NCBI GenBank assembly: GCA_035462375.1
Contig: DATHUJ010000205.1
Coordinates: forward strand, 1-5,980
Length of the DNA stretch: 5,980 bases
Reading direction: 5' to 3'
DNA from: DASTQL01 sp035462375
Lineage (GTDB): Bacteria; Actinomycetota; Actinomycetes; Jiangellales; Jiangellaceae
The position numbers were made by a program, and so were the translations under genes. Below are positions 1-5,021 of this stretch, in pieces (within the stretch, counting starts at the first letter, position 1; every line of letters begins with the position of its first letter). The notes beneath the pieces are model-generated. The model saw only the letters and a list, made by a program, of their open reading frames with translations, was not told the DNA's origin and made no database searches.

Positions 1-534
1 GGTCACCCGGAAGTCTCGGTCGCCCACACCGACCCGGTCTCCCTGACCCAGGCGGTCGATGTTCTCGAGCGCCCCGCCACCGGAGTGGACGGTGTGCCCG
101 ACGAGCACGGCCGTACCGACGTCGTCACCGGGGGCGGCGCCCTGGCTCCACCAGCCCACCACGTCGGGGTCGCGCGGGGGGACCAGCACCAGGTCGTCGC
201 TCATCCGGACGCCGACGATCGGCGCGCGTACGTCGAGCGAGGGCACGTCCAGCGCGAAGACCGGCTCGTCGTCCTCGACGATGGGCGGAGGAGCTGGGTC
301 GGTCCCGGGGGACTGCGACGGGTCGATCGAGGGGACGGCCGCGGGTTCGGGAGACTCGACCAGGTCGGCCGGGTCTGCCGTCGCGACGACCGGACCCGAC
401 GCGAGCCGGGCCGGTCCGCTGTCACCGCCGCAGGCGGCCGTAGCCGCGACGACCGCCGCGGCGGCGGCGAGGGCGACGAACCCTCGCAGCCGCCGCGGCT
501 GCGCCTGCTCGGTGACGGTGACGTCAGGCGTCAT
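1..534 (-). CDS. Class F-type sortase, C-terminal part cut off by the window edge
   Basis: Sortases are extracytoplasmic transpeptidases that cut a C-terminal sorting signal and attach the protein to the cell envelope. The 178 visible residues begin with a basic stretch (Arg14, Arg15, Arg17), then an Ala/Val-rich hydrophobic segment (about 19-34) ending at Cys35-Gly-Gly, which could be a membrane anchor or a weak lipobox (T-A-A-C). A Pro/Asp/Glu-rich linker follows to about residue 90. The sortase fold then starts with a VPSLDVRAPIVGV segment, a GWW...APG segment and VGHTVHSGGGALENI, where His147 is the expected catalytic His. The catalytic Cys and Arg lie beyond position 1, so activity cannot be confirmed. 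ATG 534 is the first possible start, because the preceding in-frame codon is TGA. It overlaps the end of the surface protein gene by 11 nt, with AGGTGA directly before the ATG, which suggests translational coupling. Class F is assigned from the motif style and actinobacterial context; another actinobacterial sortase class is possible. Confidence 0.85.
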   Translation of the reverse strand, partial: MTPDVTVTEQAQPRRLRGFVALAAAAAVVAATAACGGDSGPARLASGPVVATADPADLVESPEPAAVPSIDPSQSPGTDPAPPPIVEDDEPVFALDVPSLDVRAPIVGVRMSDDLVLVPPRDPDVVGWWSQGAAPGDDVGTAVLVGHTVHSGGGALENIDRLGQGDRVGVGDRDFRVT

Positions 535-1378
535 TCACCTGGCGACGACGAGCCACCGCCGCGATGCCGGCCGTACCGGCGCCGAGGAGCATCACACCGG
601 CGAGGAGTGCGCCGGCGCCCGGGCCACCACTGTCACCGACGGCGCCGGCGGGGACGGCCGTGGGGACGGCGGCCGGAGCCTTGGTCTCGCCGGGCCTGGC
701 CGGCTGCGAGTGGGTCGGCTTCGGCGTCTTGGTCCGCGTGGGCTTCGGCTTGGGCGTCTTCGTCTCGGTCGGGGTCGGCGTCGGCGTCACCGTATCGGTC
801 GGCGTCGGCGTCGGCGTCACCGTCTCGGTGGGCTTGGGCGTCTTGGTCCGAGTCGGCTTCGGGGTCTTCGTGTGGGTCGGCTTCGGGGTCTTGGTCGGAG
901 TGGCCGTGTGCGTCGGTGTCTTGGTCGGTGTCGCCGTGTGGGTCGGAGTCTTGGTCGGCTTGGGCTTCTTGTAGCCGCACACGAACCAGTGGCTGACCTC
1001 CGGCGTCTTGCCACCCACGTTGTCGGGGGAGACGAGACCTGTGAACGGGGGCTCGAGGTAGACGTACGCGTTCGGGCCACCCTTCACCACGACGGCCGTG
1101 ATGACGTAGTACTTCTTGAGCAGCTCGACGTCGAGGACCTTGCCGTCGCCGGAGACGGTGCCCTTCACGATGTCGTTCGCCGCGCTGTCACCGGCGTCGA
1201 CGTTGATCAGGTCGTCGCCCTCGATCACGACACCCGCGCGGTCGCGGACGTCGTCGCAGTGCCGGAGGTTTCCCTCGTAGAGAACGGGCGAGTCCGGCTG
1301 CGCCAGGGCCAGGCTCGCGCCTGCGGGCAGGGTCAGGGCCGTCGCGATCGCGGCGGCCAGCACGGGACGGAACTTCAA
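524..1378 (-). CDS. Secreted surface protein with Thr/Pro/Lys stalk, probable sortase substrate
   Basis: A 284-residue exported protein with a clear layout. Residues 1-26 are a signal peptide (MKFRP, hydrophobic core, probable cleavage after Ala-Leu-Ala). Residues 27-138 form one globular domain with two cysteines (Cys41, Cys134) that could form a disulfide. It contains a VVVKGGPNAYVY strand and ends in SHWFVCGYK, a pattern I associate with secreted bacterial surface proteins of unknown ligand. Residues 139-223 are a Thr/Pro/Lys stalk built of short repeats, a typical wall-spanning spacer and a possible O-glycosylation target. The C-terminus has a Gly/Ser/Pro region (242-254), a hydrophobic segment (about 255-276) and Arg277-279, which is a sortase-type tail without LPxTG. 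I chose TTG 1378 because GAGGGGG lies just upstream and the signal peptide starts there. A GTG at 1453 in the same frame would add 25 residues that spoil the signal peptide. The sortase gene overlaps its 3' end, which supports a substrate role. The ligand or function of the globular domain is unknown. Confidence 0.85.
   Translation of the reverse strand: MKFRPVLAAAIATALTLPAGASLALAQPDSPVLYEGNLRHCDDVRDRAGVVIEGDDLINVDAGDSAANDIVKGTVSGDGKVLDVELLKKYYVITAVVVKGGPNAYVYLEPPFTGLVSPDNVGGKTPEVSHWFVCGYKKPKPTKTPTHTATPTKTPTHTATPTKTPKPTHTKTPKPTRTKTPKPTETVTPTPTPTDTVTPTPTPTETKTPKPKPTRTKTPKPTHSQPARPGETKAPAAVPTAVPAGAVGDSGGPGAGALLAGVMLLGAGTAGIAAVARRRQVNDA
542..655 (-). other. Non-canonical cell-wall sorting region of the surface protein
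   Basis: These codons give VPAGAVGDSGGPG, then a hydrophobic stretch of about 22 residues, then Arg-Arg-Arg-Gln. The order motif, membrane segment, positive tail is that of a sortase sorting signal. No LPxTG or close variant is present; a Gly/Ser-rich GDSGG sits where the cleavage motif would be. Some actinobacterial surface proteins have related tails (for example P-x-TGGG forms), so this may be a degenerate version. Cleavage by the adjacent sortase is inference. Confidence 0.5.
710..964 (-). repeat. Short in-frame tandem repeats encoding the Thr/Pro/Lys stalk
   Basis: Three related repeat types lie side by side, all multiples of 3 nt and in frame with the surface protein. Two 30-bp units at 893-952 each encode KTPTHTATPT. 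Three 24-bp units at 821-892 encode KTPKPTHT, KTPKPTRT and KTPKPTET. Two 30-bp units at 767-826 encode ETVTPTPTPT and DTVTPTPTPT, overlapping the previous block by two codons. Further KTPKP units follow to about 710. The copies differ at scattered, often third-position, bases, so they are not freshly duplicated. Copy-number change would lengthen or shorten the stalk without breaking the frame. Confidence 0.85.
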
Positions 1379-1382
1379 GATT

Positions 1383-1389
1383 CCCCCTC
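1383..1389 (-). promoter_or_regulatory. Ribosome binding site that decides the TTG start of the surface protein
   Basis: On the minus strand the sequence reads GAGGGGG-AATC-TTG-AAG. The GAGG core is 7 nt from the TTG at 1378. The GTG at 1453 has no comparable purine run before it, so the TTG is favoured. Confidence 0.6.
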
Positions 1390-1426
1390 GGGAGGTGGAC
1401 GGATGGGAGTCCCCAAGCGGCCCGCA

Positions 1427-1437
1427 TACTGCCAGTA
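1427..1437. promoter_or_regulatory. Perfect 5+1+5 dyad TACTG-C-CAGTA upstream of the surface protein
   Basis: The two 5-bp arms are exact inverted copies around one base. The dyad is 48 bp before the TTG start, where a promoter or operator would be expected. It is less GC-rich than its surroundings. On the minus strand it overlaps a weak TGG-CAGTAT string that could serve as an extended -10. The evidence is positional only. Confidence 0.25.
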
Positions 1438-1486
1438 CCCGCGCGGGCGACACGCCGACGGGGAGCCGCCGTGACCAATTCGATGC

Positions 1487-1500
1487 CTACCGGCCGGTAG
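1487..1500. promoter_or_regulatory. Perfect 14-bp palindrome, candidate operator
   Basis: CTACCGGCCGGTAG equals its own reverse complement. It lies 109 bp upstream of the surface protein start and 52 bp past the HAD stop. A 5-bp stem without a T-tract is a poor terminator, so a DNA-binding dyad is the better reading. Its function is inference, and palindromes with GGCC cores are easy to get in GC-rich DNA. Confidence 0.3.
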
Positions 1501-1552
1501 CTGTGGACGAACGTCGGTGGAACGGGCACGGTGGGTGATCGCGCCCGGACGG

Positions 1553-2146
1553 TCAGACGCTCTCGGAGCCGCCAGGACCCCAGCGGGCACAGAACTGCTC
1601 GACGACCCGCAGGTGCTCCGGCGTCAGGCCGGTCTCCGTAGCGGGCGCGATGAGCAGCGTAGGTGCCGACCGCTGCTCCGCCCAGTCCCGCGCGTCCGGC
1701 TCCCACACCAGGTCGTCGTCGGTCCACACGACCGCCCGGTACGGCAACGGGTCGAGCAGTCGGCGGGCGACGCCCAGCTTCCACCAGTGGTCCCGCGCCG
1801 CGCCCCTACCGCCCAGGTACCCGTGCGGTCCACGGCCTGGGAGATCTCCCGCCCGACCGGCCAGCGGCAGGTCCGGCAGCCCGACCAGCGGGCCCAGCGA
1901 CGCGTTCGCCGACTCCTCCCACGTGGTCAGCCAGCGCACGTCGACCACGCCGCGCGACCGGAGCCGGGTGATCCGCTCCACGACGTCGGGCGCCCAGGTG
2001 ATCGGCCACGAGCTGCTGAGGGCCGTCGCCCAACCGCGACGCCACCGCGGCCAGACGGTCTCGTCCGGCGCCGCCGTCACGGCGTTGATGACCCCGTCGA
2101 CGTCGAGCAACCAGACCGGAGGCCCGTGCTCGTCGGGCGTGCCCAT
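1553..2146 (-). CDS. Small HAD-fold protein (HAD domain of the kind found in RNA-repair 'SAK' proteins)
   Basis: A 197-residue single-domain protein with the HAD-superfamily motifs in order. Motif I is WLLDVDGVIN, with nucleophile Asp15 and acid/base Asp17. Motif II is in WLTTWEESAN (Thr74 or Thr75). Lys123 in HWWK is a motif III candidate. Motif IV is in VVWTDDDLVW (Asp143-Asp145). Two lines of evidence, WLTTW followed by an Asn and the tryptophan-rich WWK, match the HAD family named after Swiss Army Knife RNA-repair proteins, which also occurs as stand-alone actinobacterial proteins. The catalytic residues look intact, so phosphatase or phosphotransferase activity is plausible, but the substrate is unknown. 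ATG 2146 starts right before the domain. A GGGAG touches the ATG, which is closer than usual for a ribosome site; a GTG at 2182 would add 12 residues. It is divergent from the purine operon and 174 bp from the surface protein gene, with no evident functional link to either. Confidence 0.8.
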   Translation of the reverse strand: MGTPDEHGPPVWLLDVDGVINAVTAAPDETVWPRWRRGWATALSSSWPITWAPDVVERITRLRSRGVVDVRWLTTWEESANASLGPLVGLPDLPLAGRAGDLPGRGPHGYLGGRGAARDHWWKLGVARRLLDPLPYRAVVWTDDDLVWEPDARDWAEQRSAPTLLIAPATETGLTPEHLRVVEQFCARWGPGGSESV

Positions 2147-2278
2147 CTCCCGAGCCTGACCGGTACGCGCGCCGAGGGCCACCCCCGACGGGAGACGGAG
2201 GGTGCGGCCGGCGTGGATGTCGGCCTCGCGACCGTACGGCAGAATCCTGTCGACGACGACGTCGAGGGAGGCGAGACC
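2147..2278. promoter_or_regulatory. Divergent intergenic region driving the HAD gene and the xanthine dehydrogenase operon
   Basis: The two blocks start back to back here, so promoters for both strands should lie in these 132 bp. On the plus strand CAGAAT at 2240-2245 matches 4 of 6 bases of a -10 box and is 33 bp before the GTG start, but its -35 partner (2217-2222) is weak. On the minus strand TCGACA matches a -35 in 5 of 6 bases, but no fair -10 follows at the right distance. An 8-bp palindrome CCGTACGG sits at 2232-2239, overlapping the candidate -10 zone, and could bind a purine-responsive regulator. No regulator gene is in the window. Confidence 0.4.
2266..2271 (+). promoter_or_regulatory. 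Ribosome binding site of the FAD subunit gene
   Basis: GGGAGG lies 7 nt before the GTG at 2279. It fixes the start at the beginning of the conserved domain (VDFLRPHSW). The reading frame stays open far upstream, but there it only mirrors the HAD gene on the other strand. Confidence 0.65.
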
Positions 2279-3148
2279 GTGGACTTCCTCCGGCCGCACT
2301 CGTGGGCCGAGGCGCTGGAGCTGCGGGCCGAGCACCCCGACGCCCTCCCGCTCGCCGGCGGGACCGACGTCATGGTGGAGATCAACTTCGACCGCCGGCG
2401 ACCGTCCGCACTGCTCGACCTCACCGGGGTCGCCGAGCTCGGGGAGTGGCACCGGGCGGGCGGCGCCGTGCGGCTCGGCGCCGGCGTGACGTGGACGCGT
2501 GTGATCACCGAGCTGGCCGGGCCCCTCCCGGGACTCGCCGCAGCCTCCCGTACCGTCGGGTCCCCGCAGGTGCGCAACCGGGGGACGGTCGGCGGCAACG
2601 TGGGGTCGGCGTCGCCGGCCGGCGACGCCCACCCGGTGCTGCTCGCGCTGGGGGCGAGCGTCGAGGTCGCCTCCGTCCGCGGCGTCCGATCGGTCCCCGT
2701 CGACGACTTCTTCACCGGCGTGAAGCGCAGTGCGCTCGGTCCCGACGAGCTCATCGCGGCCGTGCACGTGCCGGTCACCGGCGCACCGCAGCAGTTCGCC
2801 AAGATCGGCACCCGCAACGCCATGGTCATCTCGGTGGCCGCGTTCGGGCTGGCCCTGCACCCCGAGCGGCGTCACGTCGGCACCGGCATCGGTTCGGCCG
2901 CCCCCACTCCCGTACGGGCCAGGCGCGCCGAGGCCTTCCTCGCGGGGGCGTTGGAGGAGTCCGGGGCCTGGGACTCGCGGGGCAGCCTGCCCGCCGGGGT
3001 GGTTGACCGCTTCGGTGACCTCGTCGCCGGGGCCACCAGCCCGATCGACGACGTGCGCGGCACCGCCGCGTACCGGCGTCACGCACTGTCGGTCCTGGCC
3101 CGGCGTGCCGTCGGGTGGGCGTGGTCCGACTACCAGGAGGCGGCCTGA
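2279..3148 (+). CDS. xdhB: Xanthine dehydrogenase FAD-binding subunit
   Basis: This cytoplasmic subunit carries the FAD of a three-part molybdenum hydroxylase and passes electrons from the 2Fe-2S clusters to NAD+ or another acceptor. The 289-residue product matches the usual size of the separate FAD subunit (CoxM/XdhB/PucC family). FAD-binding signatures are clear: PLAGGTDVMVE (AGGT at 26-29) and RNRGTVGGNVGSASPAGD (TVGGN at 103-107, PAGD at 113-116). The later FAKIGTRNAMVIS stretch (173-185) is also typical of the family, and the C-terminal part matches the CO dehydrogenase flavoprotein C-terminal domain. The start is GTG 2279 with GGGAGG 7 nt upstream. The stop overlaps the next start by 1 nt (TGATG). 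It is the first gene of the operon. The symbol follows the E. coli convention (XdhB = FAD). The substrate xanthine is inferred from the partner genes; the FAD subunit alone does not distinguish it from other molybdenum hydroxylases. Confidence 0.9.
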   Translation: MDFLRPHSWAEALELRAEHPDALPLAGGTDVMVEINFDRRRPSALLDLTGVAELGEWHRAGGAVRLGAGVTWTRVITELAGPLPGLAAASRTVGSPQVRNRGTVGGNVGSASPAGDAHPVLLALGASVEVASVRGVRSVPVDDFFTGVKRSALGPDELIAAVHVPVTGAPQQFAKIGTRNAMVISVAAFGLALHPERRHVGTGIGSAAPTPVRARRAEAFLAGALEESGAWDSRGSLPAGVVDRFGDLVAGATSPIDDVRGTAAYRRHALSVLARRAVGWAWSDYQEAA

Positions 3149-3633
3149 TGAGGGTCACGCTGACCGTGAACGGCGAGCGACACGAGGCTGACGGCGTGTG
3201 GGAGGGCGAGAGCCTCCTGCACCTGCTCCGCGAGCACCTCGGTCTGCCGGGCTCCAAGAACGCCTGCGAGCAGGGGGAGTGCGGATCCTGCACGGTCTAC
3301 CTGGACGGCGTCACCTGCTGTGCCTGCCTCGTCGCCGCCGGCCAGGTGCAGGACGCCGAGGTGGTCACGGTCGAGGGCCTGGCCGGCGACGACGGACTGC
3401 ACCCGGTCCAGCAGGCCTTCCTGGACGCAGGCGCCGTGCAGTGCGGCTTCTGCACCCCGGGGCTGGTGGTCGCTGTGCACGACCTGCTGTCCCGCTCGCC
3501 GGACCCCGCCGACGCCGAGGTCCGGGAGGCGCTGGCCGGCAACCTCTGCCGCTGTACCGGCTACGTCACGATCCTCGACGCCGTACGGCTGGCGGCACAG
3601 CGTACGGGCGAGTCGGCCCGGGACCGCGCGTGA
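3148..3633 (+). CDS. xdhC: Xanthine dehydrogenase 2Fe-2S subunit
   Basis: This is the electron-transfer subunit, with two [2Fe-2S] clusters that link the molybdenum centre to FAD. The 161-residue length is normal for a separate subunit (CoxS/PucE family). The N-terminal ferredoxin-like domain holds cluster ligands Cys40, Cys45, Cys48 and Cys60 in CEQGECGSC plus a Cys 12 residues on. The C-terminal helical domain holds Cys99 and Cys102 (QCGFCTPG) and Cys134 and Cys136 (NLCRCTGY). Gln98 is the position that contacts the pterin cofactor in related enzymes. Two extra cysteines (Cys57, Cys58) lie just before Cys60. AGGAGG at 3135-3140 is 7 nt before the ATG, and the start overlaps the upstream stop by 1 nt. 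The end overlaps the deaminase gene by 4 nt. The symbol follows E. coli usage; in other bacteria xdhC names an unrelated maturation factor. Confidence 0.93.
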   Translation: MRVTLTVNGERHEADGVWEGESLLHLLREHLGLPGSKNACEQGECGSCTVYLDGVTCCACLVAAGQVQDAEVVTVEGLAGDDGLHPVQQAFLDAGAVQCGFCTPGLVVAVHDLLSRSPDPADAEVREALAGNLCRCTGYVTILDAVRLAAQRTGESARDRA

Positions 3634-5021
3634 CCCGACGGGTCCTGGTCATCGAGGACTGCACGGTCCTCACCATGGACGCCGGGCGCCGGGAGATCGA
3701 CCGGGGCTGGGTGGTCGTCGACACCGACGGAGGCACCGTCCTGGCCGTCGGCGACGGCGTCAGCGGTGAGCGGCCGTCGCTGGGGGAGGACGTGGAGGCG
3801 ACCTACCGGCGCGGTGTCGGCTGCGTGCTCACGCCGGGGCTGGTCAACACCCACCACCACCTCTACCAGTGGGCCACCCGCGGGATGGCCGTCGACTCCA
3901 GCCTCTTCGGCTGGCTGACCGAGCTCTATCCGGTCTGGGCGGGGATCGACGCGGAGACGGTGGCGGATTCCGCCCGCGCGGCGCTCGCCTGGCTCGCGCG
4001 GACGGGGTGCACGACGACGACCGACCACCACTACGTCTTCCCGCGCGGCGGCGGTGACCTGCTGGGAGCGGGGGTTGCCGCGGCCTCCGACGTCGGGCTG
4101 CGATTCCACCCGACCCGGGGCTCCATGGATCTCGGCGTGTCGCGGGGCGGCCTGCCGCCGGACGAGGTCGTCGAGGAGGTCGACGCCGTCCTGGCCGCGA
4201 GCGCCGACGCGGTCGACCGCTTCCACGACCCGCGTCCCGGTGCGATGGTGCGCGTCGGGCTCGCGCCCTGCTCGCCGTTCTCGGTCACCTCGGACCTGCT
4301 CCGCGAGTCCGCCGCGCTCGCGCGTGACCGCGGCGTGCGTCTGCACACTCACCTGGCCGAGACCGACGACGAGGAGACCTACTGTCAGGACCGGTTCGGC
4401 GTGGGGCCGGTCGAGTACGTGGAGGGGCTGGGCTGGCTGGGGTCCGACGTGTGGCTGGCGCACGCGGTGCACCTGACCGACGACGACATCGGCCGCTTGG
4501 CCGGATCAGGTACGGGGGTGGCGCACTGTCCCACGAGCAACGCCCGGCTCGGAGCCGGCACCGCGCGGGCGCGGGACCTGCGCGACGCGGGTGTCCCGGT
4601 CGGCCTGGGCGTGGATGGTGCCGCGTCGAACGAGGCGTCCTCGATGCTCGAGGAGGCCCGGCACGCCCTGCTCCTCGCCCGGGCCCGTGGGGGACCGCGT
4701 ACCCTCGCTGTCCGCGACGCTCTCGAGATGGCCACGCTGGGCGGGGCCCGTCTGCTCGGTCGTGAGGACGAGATCGGCTCGATCGAGCCGGGCAAGCGCG
4801 CCGACCTCGCCCTGTGGCGGGTCGACGGCCTGGGTCACTCCGGCATCGCCGACCCGGCGGCGGCACTGGTTCTAGGTGACCGGCCACCGCTGGACCTCCT
4901 GCTGGTCGACGGGCGAGCGGTCGTGGAGCACGATCGGGTCGTCACGGTCGACGAGGAGCAGGTCGCCCGGGCCGCTGCGGCCGCCCACGCGAGGCTGCTG
5001 GAGAGGGCGGAGGCGCGGTGA
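3630..5021 (+). CDS. 8-oxoguanine deaminase (AtzB/TrzN-type amidohydrolase)
   Basis: This is a probable metal-dependent cytosolic enzyme that converts 8-oxoguanine to urate and ammonia. The 463-residue product has the amidohydrolase barrel signature: NTHHH gives metal ligands His75 and His77, HTHLAE gives His241 and the catalytic Glu244, AHAVHL gives His278, and VDGAASNE gives Asp329. Family-specific stretches support 8-oxoguanine deaminase over plain guanine deaminase: HHHLYQWATRG, LFGWLTELYPVW, AHCPTSNARLGAG and GAASNEASSMLEEARHALL. These match the group that includes Pseudomonas Pa0142 and proteins once annotated as hydroxyatrazine ethylaminohydrolase. The GTG start overlaps the previous stop as GTGA, with only a weak upstream CGGGA; the stop overlaps the next GTG in the same way. 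Its place between dehydrogenase subunits supports a purine substrate. A rare CTA codon follows a GTT near 4870, which is minor. The remaining doubt is exact substrate preference (8-oxoguanine, guanine or related aminopurines). Confidence 0.85.
   Translation: MTRRVLVIEDCTVLTMDAGRREIDRGWVVVDTDGGTVLAVGDGVSGERPSLGEDVEATYRRGVGCVLTPGLVNTHHHLYQWATRGMAVDSSLFGWLTELYPVWAGIDAETVADSARAALAWLARTGCTTTTDHHYVFPRGGGDLLGAGVAAASDVGLRFHPTRGSMDLGVSRGGLPPDEVVEEVDAVLAASADAVDRFHDPRPGAMVRVGLAPCSPFSVTSDLLRESAALARDRGVRLHTHLAETDDEETYCQDRFGVGPVEYVEGLGWLGSDVWLAHAVHLTDDDIGRLAGSGTGVAHCPTSNARLGAGTARARDLRDAGVPVGLGVDGAASNEASSMLEEARHALLLARARGGPRTLAVRDALEMATLGGARLLGREDEIGSIEPGKRADLALWRVDGLGHSGIADPAAALVLGDRPPLDLLLVDGRAVVEHDRVVTVDEEQVARAAAAAHARLLERAEAR

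Larger units (their letters stand above)
1379..1552. other. 174-bp intergenic gap between the HAD gene and the surface protein gene
   Basis: Both flanking genes are on the minus strand. I see no convincing intrinsic terminator after the HAD stop at 1553, because there is no T-tract behind a strong stem, and no good sigma-70-type -35/-10 pair. The gap does contain two short perfect dyads (1487-1500 and 1427-1437). Its size suggests that the surface protein and sortase pair has its own promoter here. Confidence 0.5.

Noticed and set aside
710..964. CRISPR array
   Set aside because: The repeats are contiguous, 24 or 30 bp, in frame and imperfect, with no unique spacers and no cas genes. They encode a protein stalk.
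59..1474. Long plus-strand open frame of 471 codons (and another at 85-996)
   Set aside because: It runs opposite the sortase and surface protein genes. The predicted protein is low-complexity Arg/Gly/Val sequence mirroring the stalk repeats, with no recognisable domain. The minus strand gives clear signal peptide and sortase motifs.
1487..1500. Intrinsic terminator after the HAD gene
   Set aside because: The stem would have only 5 bp with a 4-nt loop and is not followed by a T-tract on the minus strand.
1517..2278. Upstream extension of the FAD subunit frame back to 1517
   Set aside because: It is the mirror of the HAD gene on the other strand and is Arg/Pro-rich. The conserved domain and a good ribosome site start at 2279.
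2147..3082. Upstream extension of the HAD frame on the minus strand to 3082
   Set aside because: It lies opposite the FAD subunit gene and has no family features. The HAD domain begins right after ATG 2146.
3561..4472. Minus-strand open frame of 303 codons
   Set aside because: It is antisense to the deaminase, whose catalytic motifs are all intact on the plus strand; the translation is His/Arg/Val-rich and unlike any family.
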